Part shown: one piece after another, positions 1-9,098 of the stretch
Position numbering within the stretch: position 1 is the first letter of the stretch
Layout: the number at the start of each line of letters is the position of its first letter
From: Aquimarina intermedia
Lineage (GTDB): Bacteria; Bacteroidota; Bacteroidia; Flavobacteriales; Flavobacteriaceae
Assembly: GCF_008124785.1 (NCBI RefSeq)
Contig: NZ_VNHU01000005.1
Location: 124,001-188,000, forward strand
Length of the DNA stretch: 64,000 bases
Reading direction: 5' to 3'
Program-made: the position numbers and the translations under genes
Notes under the pieces: model-generated
The model's input: only the letters and a program-made list of their open reading frames with translations
Told to the model about the DNA's origin: nothing
Database searches by the model: none

Positions 1-329
1 ATTATAGTATTATGGCCTTAATACAGATTGAAAGGGGTATTGCTACCCAACCTGATCTTTCAGCAAAAGATGCTATAGAGCTTTATAATAAACATATCGG
101 GATAACCAAGCAGCTCATGTTGGATAAAAATCATGACTATGGAGAGGCATGGAGAGAAATGCGGGTGAGTTCACTAACGGATTTGATCTTACAAAAATTA
201 CTACGGGTCAAACAAATCGAAGATAATCAGGGTAAAACTGTCGTGAGCGAAGGGATCGACGCAAATTATCAGGACATGATTAATTATTCTATTTTTGCTA
301 TGATTCATCTTGAGGCTCATAAAAAGTAA
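1..329 (+). CDS. DUF1599 domain protein, 3' end of gene cut by window edge
   Basis: The frame is open to the left edge, with no stop before the first Met at base 12, so the gene probably begins outside the window. The residues around that Met read YSIMALIQIERG, which resembles the NYSIFAMIHLE block near the C-terminus. This suggests that the window holds the tail of a first DUF1599 repeat and a complete second one. DUF1599 proteins are small, soluble and of unknown function, and are common in Bacteroidota. The next gene starts 56 bp downstream on the same strand, so co-transcription is possible. A true start at base 12 (105 residues) is the alternative, but I think it less likely because the repeat motif crosses it. 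Confidence 0.75.
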   Translation, partial: YSIMALIQIERGIATQPDLSAKDAIELYNKHIGITKQLMLDKNHDYGEAWREMRVSSLTDLILQKLLRVKQIEDNQGKTVVSEGIDANYQDMINYSIFAMIHLEAHKK

Positions 330-385
330 CGAGTTATTGATGAAAAATGGATCTAATCCTAACAATTTAAAATTAAATAAAGATA

Positions 386-1498
386 ATGAAGATACTTGTT
401 CATATTTCACGAATTATAGTCGGTGTATTATTTATATTTTCAGGGTTTATAAAACTTAATGATCCATTAGGATTTTCATACAAACTGCAAGAATATTTTG
501 ACGCTAATGTACTTGGCTTAGAATTTTTAATTCCTTTTGCGCTTTTAATAGCAATTTTTCTGGTGATTTTTGAAATACTTGTAGGAGTAACTTTATTATT
601 AGGGTATCTTAAGAAAGTAACACTTTGGTCACTTATGGGTATGATTGTGTTCTTCACTTTCTTAACTTTCTATTCTGCATATTTTAATAAAGTAACAGAT
701 TGTGGTTGTTTTGGGGATGCCATTCCGTTAACTCCATGGGAGTCGTTTATCAAAGACGTTATACTCTTGGTGTTCATAATTGTTCTATTTGTGGGTAAAA
801 AGTATATTCAACCTATTGGGGCGGTAGCTTCACATAAGTGGATCGTTTTTGTATGTTTTACGCTATGCTTAGGCTTTGGTTATTATGTTTTGATGCATCT
901 ACCTTGGTTGGATTTCAGACCATATAAAATTGGGGTCAATATTGAAGAAGCGATGCAAACTCCTGATGGCGCTCCTGAGGCTGAATTGGCGTACCATTGG
1001 AAATTCAGATCCAATGGAGAAGATCATATAATTACTACATCCGGAAGCTATCCATCTTTCTCCGGGGAATTTATTTCAGTCGATACAGAGACAATTTCTG
1101 AAGGTTACGTGCCTCCAATTCATGATTTTTCAATTGAAAAAGATGGGGTAGATTATACGAAGCAGTTTTTAAACGAAGACAAATTACTGGTTATCGTTAT
1201 GTACAATCTGCTTAAGAGTGAAAAACAAGGCATGAAAAAAATAAATACATTAGTTAAGGATGCTCAACAAGCCGGATATAAAGTTATAGGTCTGTCAGCA
1301 TCCATATCAGATCAAATAATGGAGGCTAAACAAGCTTTTAAATTTGATTTAGATTTTTATAGCGTAGATGAGACAGCCTTAAAAACAATAGTGCGCTCCA
1401 ATCCTGGAATACTTAGATTACAACGAGGTACAATTAAGCAAAAACTGCATTGGAACGACAGTGATGAACTCAATTTTGAAACTAACGGTGAAGATTAA
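386..1498 (+). CDS. BT_3928-type DoxX-like membrane protein with thioredoxin-like tail
   Basis: This 370-residue protein has four N-terminal membrane segments in about residues 1-140, with a DoxX/MauE-like pattern (LFIFSGFIKLNDP near the start) and a Cys pair in CGCFG around residue 107. A further membrane segment follows near 150-170. The rest is a soluble domain that, from its helix-strand order, is probably a degenerate thioredoxin fold without an obvious CxxC. The family is conserved in Bacteroidota and often lies near tpiA; a role in redox or quinone handling at the inner membrane is inferred from DoxX/MauE relatives only. It ends 6 bp before the ABC permease gene, which suggests an operon running into tpiA. 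Confidence 0.8.
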   Translation: MKILVHISRIIVGVLFIFSGFIKLNDPLGFSYKLQEYFDANVLGLEFLIPFALLIAIFLVIFEILVGVTLLLGYLKKVTLWSLMGMIVFFTFLTFYSAYFNKVTDCGCFGDAIPLTPWESFIKDVILLVFIIVLFVGKKYIQPIGAVASHKWIVFVCFTLCLGFGYYVLMHLPWLDFRPYKIGVNIEEAMQTPDGAPEAELAYHWKFRSNGEDHIITTSGSYPSFSGEFISVDTETISEGYVPPIHDFSIEKDGVDYTKQFLNEDKLLVIVMYNLLKSEKQGMKKINTLVKDAQQAGYKVIGLSASISDQIMEAKQAFKFDLDFYSVDETALKTIVRSNPGILRLQRGTIKQKLHWNDSDELNFETNGED

Positions 1499-1504
1499 AA
1501 AAAT

Positions 1505-2575
1505 ATGTATAAGTATTTATCCAAGTTCGGTTATGCGTTATTAACGCTTTTTGGCGTTGTGACCGTGATTTTTTTCCTATTCACTATTCTTCCCGGTGAT
1601 CCTGCACAAATGATGTTGGGTCAAAATGAAACCGAAGAACAGTTGCAAAATGTGAGAAAAAAATATGGCTTCGATCAACCTCTAGGAGTACAATACCTAT
1701 ATTATCTCAACGATTTGTCCCCATTATCTTTCCATAATAAAGAAGAGGACGCTTTTACATTTTATAATACCAGTAAATATTCAGGAACCGTACTTGTGGA
1801 TCTTGACGAAATTCAAATAGTGCTTAAATTACCTTACCTACGAGAATCCTTTCAGAAAAATGGAAAAAAGGTAAGTCAGGTTATTAAAGAAACTTTACCT
1901 AATACTGCTTTGCTAGCAGTGTCGGCTATCAGTATAGCGATAATATTCGGAGTAATTTTTGGGATTATCAGCACCTTAACCAAAAATAGGTGGCCGGATC
2001 ATGTAATTCAATTGGTGAGTACAGTTGGAATGAGTGTACCGTCATTTTTTAGCTCGATCATCTTTGCTTGGTTGTTTGGATATGTGCTGCAAGAATATAC
2101 ACACCTTAATATGACAGGTAGTTTGTATGAAGTTGATGATTTCGGAGAAGGGAGCTACATTCAATGGAAAAATTTAATATTACCTTCAATCGTTTTGGGT
2201 ATTCGTCCACTGGCAGTGATCACTCAGCTTATGCGTAATTCTTTATTAGAAGTGCTCAACATGGATTACATTAGAACGGCAAGAGCTAAAGGTCTTAGTG
2301 AATTTAATATAATTAGAAAACATGCTTTGAGGAACTCATTGAATCCTGTAGTAACCGCTGTATCAGGTTGGTTTGCATCAATGTTGGCCGGAGCAGTCTT
2401 TGTTGAATATATTTTTGGCTGGAACGGCTTAGGAAAAGAAATAGTAGATGCTCTCAACGCGTTGGATCTACCTATTATTATGGGAGCAGTATTGATCATA
2501 GCCTCTTTGTTTATTCTTATCAATAGTATGGTTGATATTATTTACGGATGGTTGGATCCTAGAGTTAGAATATGA
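1505..2575 (+). CDS. ABC transporter permease, DppB/OppB type
   Basis: This 356-residue integral membrane protein has the features of the binding-protein-dependent transport permease family. An N-terminal membrane helix is followed by FLFTILPGDPAQ, typical of DppB-like subunits. After a soluble insert (about residues 65-125) come five further helices, and the EAA loop (RTARAKGLSEFNIIRKHALR) sits near residue 260. In known systems such proteins form half of a peptide or nickel importer channel. Here it stands alone: no second permease, ATPase or binding protein is adjacent. It lies 6 bp after the DoxX-like gene and 37 bp before tpiA, so it is probably co-transcribed with them. Substrate is unknown. 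Confidence 0.85.
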   Translation: MYKYLSKFGYALLTLFGVVTVIFFLFTILPGDPAQMMLGQNETEEQLQNVRKKYGFDQPLGVQYLYYLNDLSPLSFHNKEEDAFTFYNTSKYSGTVLVDLDEIQIVLKLPYLRESFQKNGKKVSQVIKETLPNTALLAVSAISIAIIFGVIFGIISTLTKNRWPDHVIQLVSTVGMSVPSFFSSIIFAWLFGYVLQEYTHLNMTGSLYEVDDFGEGSYIQWKNLILPSIVLGIRPLAVITQLMRNSLLEVLNMDYIRTARAKGLSEFNIIRKHALRNSLNPVVTAVSGWFASMLAGAVFVEYIFGWNGLGKEIVDALNALDLPIIMGAVLIIASLFILINSMVDIIYGWLDPRVRI

Positions 2576-2612
2576 TAAAAAAATTGTTTATTAATCACAC
2601 AAAAACCAAAAT

Positions 2613-3365
2613 ATGAGAAAAAAAATTGTAGCCGGGAACTGGAAAATGAATAAATCACTGCCTGAAACAGGTGAGTTGATTGCCGGTATAAAAGCAGAAT
2701 TATCAACAATGCCGGATGCTGAGATTATAGTGTCACCTGCTTTCACGAATTTGTATTACACCTTTGAATTATTGAAAGGAACGGGTATTAAGTTAGCAGC
2801 GCAAAATATGAATGCTGCAGATCACGGAGCGTTTACAGGTGAAATTTCTGCAGAAATGCTTAAAAGTATTGGAGTGAATACAGTTATCCTGGGGCATAGC
2901 GAACGCAGAGCGCTATTCGGTGAGACCGATGCGTTACTTGCAAAAAAAGTTACTACTGCGATTGAAAATGATATGCGCATTATTTTTTGTTTTGGTGAGG
3001 AATTGAAAGACAGAAAAGCCGAAAAACATTTCGACGTAGTGCTCACGCAATTAGAAAAAGGACTATTTCATATAGCAAAAGAGAATTGGGAGTCAGTTGT
3101 GTTGGCTTATGAGCCGGTTTGGGCGATAGGGACAGGTGAAACAGCCTCACCAGAGCAAGCCCAAGAAATGCATGATTTTATCCGTAAATCAGTAGCTAAA
3201 AAATATGGCGATGACATAGCAGATGAAGTTTCTATTCTCTATGGAGGCAGTGTTAAACCGGAGAATGCCCAAGAATTATTTTCGAATCCCGATGTGGATG
3301 GAGGATTGATTGGTGGAGCAGCACTGGATGCAAAAAGTTTTGTCGCGATCGCTAACGCGTTCTAA
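2613..3365 (+). CDS. tpiA: Triosephosphate isomerase
   Basis: The protein (250 residues, normal length) interconverts dihydroxyacetone phosphate and glyceraldehyde 3-phosphate in cytoplasmic glycolysis and gluconeogenesis. The catalytic residues are all present: Asn10 and Lys12 in AGNWKMNK, His95 in GHSERR, and Glu167 in AYEPVWAIGTG. The phosphate-binding GGSV and GGAAL loops lie near the C-terminus. It follows the ABC permease gene by 37 bp and ends just before a strong hairpin terminator, so it is the last gene of the left operon. Confidence 0.98.
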   Translation: MRKKIVAGNWKMNKSLPETGELIAGIKAELSTMPDAEIIVSPAFTNLYYTFELLKGTGIKLAAQNMNAADHGAFTGEISAEMLKSIGVNTVILGHSERRALFGETDALLAKKVTTAIENDMRIIFCFGEELKDRKAEKHFDVVLTQLEKGLFHIAKENWESVVLAYEPVWAIGTGETASPEQAQEMHDFIRKSVAKKYGDDIADEVSILYGGSVKPENAQELFSNPDVDGGLIGGAALDAKSFVAIANAF

Positions 3366-3398
3366 AATTGCATTTATATTGTAAAGTAATTATGTATT

Positions 3399-3428
3399 AA
3401 AAAAGACACCGATTATAGGTGTCTTTTT
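3399..3428 (+). terminator. Rho-independent terminator after tpiA
   Basis: The stem GACACC/GGTGTC is extended by A-T pairs, has a 7-nt loop, and is followed by five T residues. It separates the tpiA operon from prmA. Confidence 0.85.
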
Positions 3429-3441
3429 GGTTTTGAAGGCA

Positions 3442-3449
3442 TAACTTTG
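3442..3449 (+). promoter_or_regulatory. -7 box (TAACTTTG) for prmA
   Basis: The octamer fits the Bacteroidota TAnnTTTG -7 element. It overlaps an in-frame TTG codon at 3447, so that codon cannot be the translational start if transcription begins just downstream. This fixes the prmA start at the ATG at 3465. Confidence 0.7.
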
Positions 3450-3464
3450 CGCAAAATTAGAAGT

Positions 3465-4304
3465 ATGACAACGCCAATCTATGTGGGTTATTATTTTACA
3501 GTTACACCACTACAACCAGCAAGTGATATCTTGATTGCAGAATTAGGAGCTGTTGGGTTTGAAAGTTTTGTAGAAACAGAAGAAGGAGTAGAAGCTTATA
3601 TTCAAAAACAGGAGTGGAATGATGCTATTTTGGAAGGAATTGAAATTCTTTCATCCGATAATTTTAAAATTACCTTTACGTATGAGGAAATCGAGCAGGT
3701 AAACTGGAATATCGAATGGGAAAAGAACTTTGATCCTATTTTGGTCGATGATATCTGTAGTGTGAGGGCACCGTTTCATAAACAACCCGACGTGAAATAC
3801 GATATTTTAATAGAACCTAAAATGTCATTTGGAACGGGGCATCATGAAACTACTCACATGATGATTCAACACATTCTGGAAAATGGTTTTGAGAATAAAA
3901 CAGTTTTGGATATGGGTTGTGGAACAGGTGTTTTGGCAATTTTAGCAGAAATGAGAGGTGCAATTGCAGTCGATGCTATTGATATAGATAATTGGTGTTA
4001 TGTAAATACGATGGAAAATGTTACTCGCAACTTAGCAAAGAAAGTACAGGTATTTGAGGGTGACGCTTCCTTGTTAACAGGGAGGAATTATGATATCATT
4101 ATTGCAAACATTAATAGAAACATCTTATTGGAGGATATCGCCACCTACTCAAAATGCCTAAATACTAATGGGCAGTTATTCCTTAGTGGATTTTATGAAG
4201 AAGATCTTGAAATCATTAATGCAGCATGTGAGCGCAACAAATTGAAATTTATTTCAAGTAAGAAAAGAAACAATTGGATAGCAGCGAGTTACCTGTTAAA
4301 ATAA
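3465..4304 (+). CDS. prmA: Ribosomal protein L11 methyltransferase
   Basis: The 279-residue protein trimethylates ribosomal protein L11 using S-adenosylmethionine. The SAM-binding motif I reads VLDMGCGTGVLAIL around residues 147-160, preceded by the PrmA signature SFGTGHHETT. The post-motif ANINRN stands where PrmA proteins carry their substrate loop. The short N-terminal L11-binding domain occupies about the first 60-90 residues. I start it at the ATG at 3465 because the upstream in-frame TTG lies inside the -7 promoter box. It is transcribed alone or with clpS, which has its own -7 box. Confidence 0.95.
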   Translation: MTTPIYVGYYFTVTPLQPASDILIAELGAVGFESFVETEEGVEAYIQKQEWNDAILEGIEILSSDNFKITFTYEEIEQVNWNIEWEKNFDPILVDDICSVRAPFHKQPDVKYDILIEPKMSFGTGHHETTHMMIQHILENGFENKTVLDMGCGTGVLAILAEMRGAIAVDAIDIDNWCYVNTMENVTRNLAKKVQVFEGDASLLTGRNYDIIIANINRNILLEDIATYSKCLNTNGQLFLSGFYEEDLEIINAACERNKLKFISSKKRNNWIAASYLLK

Positions 4305-4338
4305 TCTAATTCCTACTGTATTTTTAAGTTCAATATAG

Positions 4339-4346
4339 TATTTTTG
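4339..4346 (+). promoter_or_regulatory. -7 box (TATTTTTG) for clpS
   Basis: A perfect TAnnTTTG match lies 17 bp upstream of the clpS start codon, giving a very short leader typical for this phylum. Confidence 0.7.
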
Positions 4347-4363
4347 TGTAAAATTTATAAGTC

Positions 4364-4639
4364 ATGAGTATTCAAGAGGAAGTTTTAGAAGAAGTATTAG
4401 AACAAACTGTTGATCAAAAAAATAACGAAATTGTTTTGTATAACGATGATGTAAATACCTTTGATCATGTTATAGATACGTTGATATATAGTTGTGAACA
4501 TACACCAATACAGGCCGAGCAATGTGCTTTTCTAGTACATTTTAAAGGTAAGTGTATAGTTAAGACAGGAATTTATGAGGAGTTAGTACCTCGATGCTCC
4601 AAATTACAAGAGGCTGGATTGAGTGCCGAGATTATATAA
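4364..4639 (+). CDS. clpS: ATP-dependent Clp protease adaptor ClpS
   Basis: This 91-residue adaptor delivers N-degron substrates to ClpAP/ClpCP. The core signature is present: VLYNDDVNTFDHVIDTL (residues 24-40) with the Asn-Asp-Asp-x-Asn-Thr loop, followed by the H-x3-Q-A-E-Q helix and the G-x-C-x-V-K-T-G strand that line the pocket for N-terminal hydrophobic residues. The N-terminal acidic tail is short. No clpA/clpC gene is adjacent. A terminator follows 20 bp after the stop. Confidence 0.95.
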   Translation: MSIQEEVLEEVLEQTVDQKNNEIVLYNDDVNTFDHVIDTLIYSCEHTPIQAEQCAFLVHFKGKCIVKTGIYEELVPRCSKLQEAGLSAEII

Positions 4640-4658
4640 AAGCATTAATTATTATTTG

Positions 4659-4687
4659 AAAGACTGTCAGAAATGACAGTCTTTTTT
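4659..4687 (+). terminator. Rho-independent terminator after clpS
   Basis: A 10-bp stem AAAGACTGTC/GACAGTCTTT with a 6-nt loop runs into a T tract. Confidence 0.9.
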
Positions 4688-5118
4688 GATTATGGTTATG
4701 TGTACTTTAAAATTTTAACACAGCTATTGGGAAATTTTATAATTTGTAGGAAACATCCTATTATAGTGTTGCGTTGTTTCAGAGGTAAATTTCTATTCTA
4801 TTTTTCGTTACTCTACGTTTTCAGTAGGTTAAACTATTTTAAAGCAGCGTAAATGATGTTATTCATCGATTTTTTTTAAAACATAAACACTTTTTAAAGT
4901 GCAAGCATTTGCTGTTTTTATTGAAGATATTTTACGGTTTTACAGTAAACATAATGGATTGTATAAATAATTGGCTTTTTTATTTAATAAATTATCATAT
5001 CTTCATCCCCAGAAAATGTGATAAAGTTCAAAGCTTATTACAAAATTGTAAAGAAAATAGATCTTAGTTACGTCTATTTTCATAAAAAATTAACTACACA
5101 AACTCAACTTTATTAAAA
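4688..5118. other. Long AT-rich intergenic leader before the metalloprotease
   Basis: No gene is visible in these 430 bases. The only structure I find is a perfect 8-bp inverted repeat AAAATAGA/TCTATTTT (5054-5061 and 5073-5080, 11-nt spacer), 38 bp before the protease start. It could be an operator or a leader hairpin. Confidence 0.4.
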
Positions 5119-5952
5119 ATGAAAAAAATCAAATTATTGGCGCTTTGCGCTATCGTAGCAGGATTCTCAACGTCTTGTCAAAAAGAAGAAATTGCTAATG
5201 AGACACAAGAAGCTGCTCTAGAACCTACAAAAGAACAATTAGTAAGTTTAGCTAACCTAGGTGTGAATACATCTGATGTTACTATTCAAAAATTAACGAT
5301 GTTAGATGGTACTACAGGTAACTATTTAGTTGCTGGAGATATCAACATCCCAGTTGATGGATTAAATAAATTAGCTGAGCTTGAAGCAGTAGCTGATGGT
5401 AACAAACAATACAGAACTACAAACTTAGTGTCCAGTGGTAACCGTAACATTAGTGTAATTGGGTATACTGGTTCTGGTTACGCTTTGACAAGTAAAATGA
5501 GAACTGCTTTACAGTGGGCGGTAAATAACTATAACGCTTTAAATACATCTCTTAACTTTACAGTATCTTTTAGTGCTAGTACTAATGCTGATATGGTTGT
5601 GTATAACAATGGAGCTGCCGGTGGTGGTGGATCTGCTGGATTCCCTTCAGGTGGAGCTGCTTATAAGTGGATTCAAATTAATCAAGGTACTGATGCTTAC
5701 AGCACTAATGTTATTGAGCACGTAATGACACATGAGATGGGTCACTGTATCGGTTTCCGTCATACTGACTACCAATCTCGTCAGAGTTGTGGTCAAAATA
5801 CTAACGAAGGTTCAGCTGGTGTTGGAGCGATCTTGATTCCAGGAACTCCAAGTTCTGATTATACTGATTCAATCATGTTAGCTTGTTTTGGATCTAATGA
5901 AGATGGAGAATTCTCTAGTACTGATATAACTGCGATCAACGCACTTTACTAA
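5119..5952 (+). CDS. Secreted lipoprotein metalloprotease, M57/HEIGH-type metzincin
   Basis: The 277-residue protein begins with a lipoprotein signal (lipobox FSTSC, acylated Cys20), so it should be anchored in an envelope membrane or exported to the surface. The zinc site is a full metzincin motif, HEMGHCIGFRH: ligands His205, His209 and His215, catalytic Glu206. A downstream methionine in the SIMLACF block may be the Met-turn. The family is the dual-action HEIGH peptidases (Peptidase_M57), common in Flavobacteria. The linker after Cys20 is acidic and Gln/Glu-rich. It is monocistronic, with a long leader upstream and a strong terminator downstream. The substrate cannot be deduced. Confidence 0.88.
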   Translation: MKKIKLLALCAIVAGFSTSCQKEEIANETQEAALEPTKEQLVSLANLGVNTSDVTIQKLTMLDGTTGNYLVAGDINIPVDGLNKLAELEAVADGNKQYRTTNLVSSGNRNISVIGYTGSGYALTSKMRTALQWAVNNYNALNTSLNFTVSFSASTNADMVVYNNGAAGGGGSAGFPSGGAAYKWIQINQGTDAYSTNVIEHVMTHEMGHCIGFRHTDYQSRQSCGQNTNEGSAGVGAILIPGTPSSDYTDSIMLACFGSNEDGEFSSTDITAINALY

Positions 5953-5984
5953 GAAATAAAACATAGCTTTGAACTTTTATATAG

Positions 5985-6019
5985 AAGAGGTGTTCAATTA
6001 TTTGAACGCCTCTTTTTTT
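5985..6019 (+). terminator. Rho-independent terminator after metalloprotease
   Basis: A 12-bp stem (one G-T pair) closes a TTAT loop, followed by seven or more T residues. Confidence 0.9.
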
Positions 6020-6160
6020 ATTAAAATTATTACCGAGCCGTTCTTTACCGCGATAATTGCTAAATTAAGTTCTTAAAAGCAATACGTTGTTCGTTTGATC
6101 TATTTCAGCGTAACTGTAAATACCTATAAAATATATAGTTCCATTTTTCTGTATGCAGCT

Positions 6161-7624
6161 TTATTCATTTTCTAAAACCCCATAAATTTGTTCAATAGCT
6201 AATTTTGAATTCGAAAGGATTATAAGCTCATCATTAGCCTCAATAACGGTCGATCCATTGGGAGTAATATAGCTTTGTCCGCGTTTGATCATAGCTATAA
6301 TCGCAGTAGAGGGAAAAGCGAGTTCAACAATTTTCTTATCTACAGCCCACCAATCTTTTTGAATAGTCACTTCTTGCATAGTAGTTTTAGGAAGTTCTGA
6401 TAAAAAAACTTCTGTCGGAGCCATAGGCTTTACCTTTTCAGGTATAGCGACGTGTAACCATTTTGCTACAAGAGATAAAGTAGTTCCTTGTATAAGTACG
6501 GACGTAATTGCAATAAAAAATACAATATTGAAAATCATATCCGCTTTATCAATATCGGCAAGTAACGGATAGGTTGCAAAAACAATAGGTACCGCACCAC
6601 GTAATCCAACCCAAGATATATAGAAACGACGGCGCAATTTCATTTTAAACGGCAGTAAACTGATGAAAACACTTAATGGACGTGCAATTACAATTAAGAA
6701 GACCGATATCAGAAGACCGATACCCATAACCGGTAATATTTCTGAAGGAAAAACCAATAACCCCAAAGTAAGGAAGAGCACTATTTGCATCAACCAGGCT
6801 AATCCATCAAACATCTTCAAAATCGTTTTCTTATGAATCAAATCCTGATTACCCAGATATACTGCGCAAATATAAATCGCCAAAAAACCATTTCCCCCTA
6901 CAAACTCTGTAGCAGAGAAGGTGATGAACATAAGTGCTATAATAAGTACAGGGTACAAACCTTCAAAATCAAGATTGATTTTGTTGTTTACATATTTACT
7001 TAATTTTCCGAAGGCAAAACCAAAAAGCCCTCCTAAAATCATTTGTTGTAGAAACAAGGGAATAATCGACAGAACACTGAGCTCTTGATTAACTACCACA
7101 GCGAGAAAGCCTATAGTTAGGACATACGCCATAGGGTCGTTACTACCACTTTCTAACTCAAGGGTGGGTCTCAGGTTTACTTTTAGAGCTAAACTTTTTG
7201 AGCGTAATATGGAGAAAACCGCCGCAGCATCGGTAGAAGATACGATGGATCCTAACAACATACTTTCATAGATAGTGAAATCGGTAATCCACCAAACAAA
7301 GGTTCCTAGCGATACTGCGGTTAATAAAACTCCAACAGTAGATAGGGTTAGGCCTTTCCATAAGACAGGTTTTACTGCCGGCCAACTGGTATCCAGTCCC
7401 CCTGAAAAGAGAATAAAGTTTAAAGAAACAATTCCAATAAATTGAGCCAGTTTGGGATCATCAAAATGAATGTTGGCTAAACCGTCTGAGCCGGCAAGCA
7501 TTCCGATTAGCAAGAAAAGAATCAACGTTGGTACCCCAAATCGATACGAGGTCTTACCAGCAATAATGCTAATAAATAATAGTAGCGAACCGATGAATAA
7601 AATGTTTTCAATAGTTAAACTCAT
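6161..7624 (-). CDS. Potassium/sodium-proton antiporter, CPA1 family with TrkA-C domain (NhaP2/CvrA-like)
   Basis: About twelve membrane helices occupy the first 390 residues, with the CPA-type motifs SGGLDTSW, SSTDAAAVFSILR and ELESGSNDP that carry the ion-binding Asp residues. The last 80 residues form a TrkA-C/RCK-C-like soluble domain that usually senses a cytoplasmic ligand. This order matches NhaP2/CvrA, which exports K+ or Na+ for protons at the inner membrane. I start it at 7624 (MSLTIENIL). An upstream in-frame Met at 7681 is unlikely because a minus-strand TATTTTTG -7 box (about 7653-7660) lies between the two. It is monocistronic and divergent from the glycosyltransferase cluster. 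Confidence 0.9.
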   Translation of the reverse strand: MSLTIENILFIGSLLLFISIIAGKTSYRFGVPTLILFLLIGMLAGSDGLANIHFDDPKLAQFIGIVSLNFILFSGGLDTSWPAVKPVLWKGLTLSTVGVLLTAVSLGTFVWWITDFTIYESMLLGSIVSSTDAAAVFSILRSKSLALKVNLRPTLELESGSNDPMAYVLTIGFLAVVVNQELSVLSIIPLFLQQMILGGLFGFAFGKLSKYVNNKINLDFEGLYPVLIIALMFITFSATEFVGGNGFLAIYICAVYLGNQDLIHKKTILKMFDGLAWLMQIVLFLTLGLLVFPSEILPVMGIGLLISVFLIVIARPLSVFISLLPFKMKLRRRFYISWVGLRGAVPIVFATYPLLADIDKADMIFNIVFFIAITSVLIQGTTLSLVAKWLHVAIPEKVKPMAPTEVFLSELPKTTMQEVTIQKDWWAVDKKIVELAFPSTAIIAMIKRGQSYITPNGSTVIEANDELIILSNSKLAIEQIYGVLENE

Positions 7625-7857
7625 ACGTAAACTGGTGTGGTTGTCGTCTAAAGCAAAAATACAAACGAAATAAAACGTCATGCTATACTAGAGCATTTTC
7701 TTTACAATTTTTAGATGAATTTATGATGCTTTTTACCCTAAGTGGGTATTGTCGTCTTTTTATGGGTATTTCTAATCAAAAACATTAGGAAGATGTGACA
7801 ATATATCAGAAATAACTAAAAGCATTCTACAAAGGTTAACTATCTTAAATAATATTC

Positions 7858-7865
7858 TATTTTTG
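7858..7865 (+). promoter_or_regulatory. -7 box (TATTTTTG) for the lipid cluster
   Basis: A TAnnTTTG match overlaps a TTG codon (7863) that opens the reading frame of the glycosyltransferase, arguing that translation starts at the ATG at 7926. About 110 bp upstream is a small inverted repeat TACCC-N5-GGGTA (7735-7749). Confidence 0.65.
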
Positions 7866-7925
7866 CGTAACCCCAATAAATTACAATACGTGACTGTAGT
7901 ACCTACATATAATCAACGCTTTGAT

Positions 7926-9098
7926 ATGCTGCATTGCTGTGTAATTATACCTACGTATAATAATGCAAAAACCTTGGATAGGGTACTTAGGGGAGTGCTT
8001 TCTTATACAAATCAATTGATTATTGTTAATGATGGTGCTACGGATGCAACGCCCCTGATTCTAGAAGACTATAAAGATCGGTGTACAATCATTACTTTTG
8101 AACAAAATAGGGGTAAAGGAGTTGCGCTTCGGGAAGGGTTTAAAAAAGCAAGCGAAATGGGTTTTGATTATGCAATAACGATCGATAGCGATGGACAGCA
8201 TTACCCCAGTGATTTGCCTTTATTTATTGAAGCCTTAGAAAATCATACTACAGAAGAACCATTATTGCTAATAGGTTCGCGTAAGATGGATGACCCTTCG
8301 GTGCCCGGCAAAAGTAGCTTTGGAAATAAATTCTCAAACTTTTGGTTTTACGTAGAGACAGGTATACAACTTACCGATACACAGTCCGGATTTAGATTAT
8401 ACCCGTTAAAAGCGATCGATACCTTACGATTATACACGACCAAATTTGAATTAGAGATTGAAGTGATTGTTAAGTTAGCCTGGCGCGGAGCCGTAGTACG
8501 TAACTTACCTATTCGTGTTTTATATGATGAAAAAGAACGGGTTTCACACTTCAGACCTTTTCAGGATTTTAGTCGAATAAGTGTGCTCAACACATGGTTG
8601 TTTACACTTACCTTGTTATGGTATGGACCTAAAAGAATAGTTCAGCGCTTTCAGAAAAAAGGATTTCGTCGCTTTATAAAAGAAGATATTTTACGAAGTA
8701 CTGATTCACCTTTAAAAAAGTCTGCTGCCATTGCTTTAGGAATTTTTATAGGCATTGCTCCTTTTTGGGGACTGCAAACTTTATTAGCGCTTACTTTGGC
8801 AACGGCCTTAAAACTTAATCGAACTATTGCTTTTATCTGTTCCAACATTAGTATTCCACCCATGATTCCTTTTATCATATATGGCAGTGCACAATTGGGC
8901 AGATTCGCTACAGGTCAGTCTATGGATCTTACGCTCGATATAGAAACTATTACGACTGGAGCTGATATACTGCAAGGGTTAACATATTATATTATAGGGA
9001 GCTTTATCTTAGCTACTGTATCAGCGTTGCTCTTCGGGAGTATTTCATACCTGTACCTCAATAAAACAAAATCAAAACACGAGTCTCGAGATGCATAA
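7926..9098 (+). CDS. Glycosyltransferase family 2 fused to DUF2062
   Basis: The N-terminal ~230 residues are a GT-A fold glycosyltransferase: VIIPTYNNAKTLDRVL at the start, VNDGATDAT, then the metal-binding DSDGQH and QSGFRLYP. This part resembles dolichol-phosphate-mannose-synthase-like enzymes acting on lipid acceptors. The C-terminal ~130 residues are a DUF2062 membrane domain with the SPLKKSAAIALGIFIGIAPFWG motif region and three helices. The same fusion occurs in flexirubin-type loci of Bacteroidota. It is the first gene of a tight cluster; its last 8 bases overlap the next gene. The frame continues upstream to a TTG at 7863, including a second VVPTYNQ-like stretch, but that overlaps the promoter. 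Confidence 0.85.
   Translation: MLHCCVIIPTYNNAKTLDRVLRGVLSYTNQLIIVNDGATDATPLILEDYKDRCTIITFEQNRGKGVALREGFKKASEMGFDYAITIDSDGQHYPSDLPLFIEALENHTTEEPLLLIGSRKMDDPSVPGKSSFGNKFSNFWFYVETGIQLTDTQSGFRLYPLKAIDTLRLYTTKFELEIEVIVKLAWRGAVVRNLPIRVLYDEKERVSHFRPFQDFSRISVLNTWLFTLTLLWYGPKRIVQRFQKKGFRRFIKEDILRSTDSPLKKSAAIALGIFIGIAPFWGLQTLLALTLATALKLNRTIAFICSNISIPPMIPFIIYGSAQLGRFATGQSMDLTLDIETITTGADILQGLTYYIIGSFILATVSALLFGSISYLYLNKTKSKHESRDA

Noticed and set aside
1505-2575. Complete oligopeptide ABC importer
   Set aside because: Only one permease gene is present; no ATPase, second permease or binding protein is adjacent.
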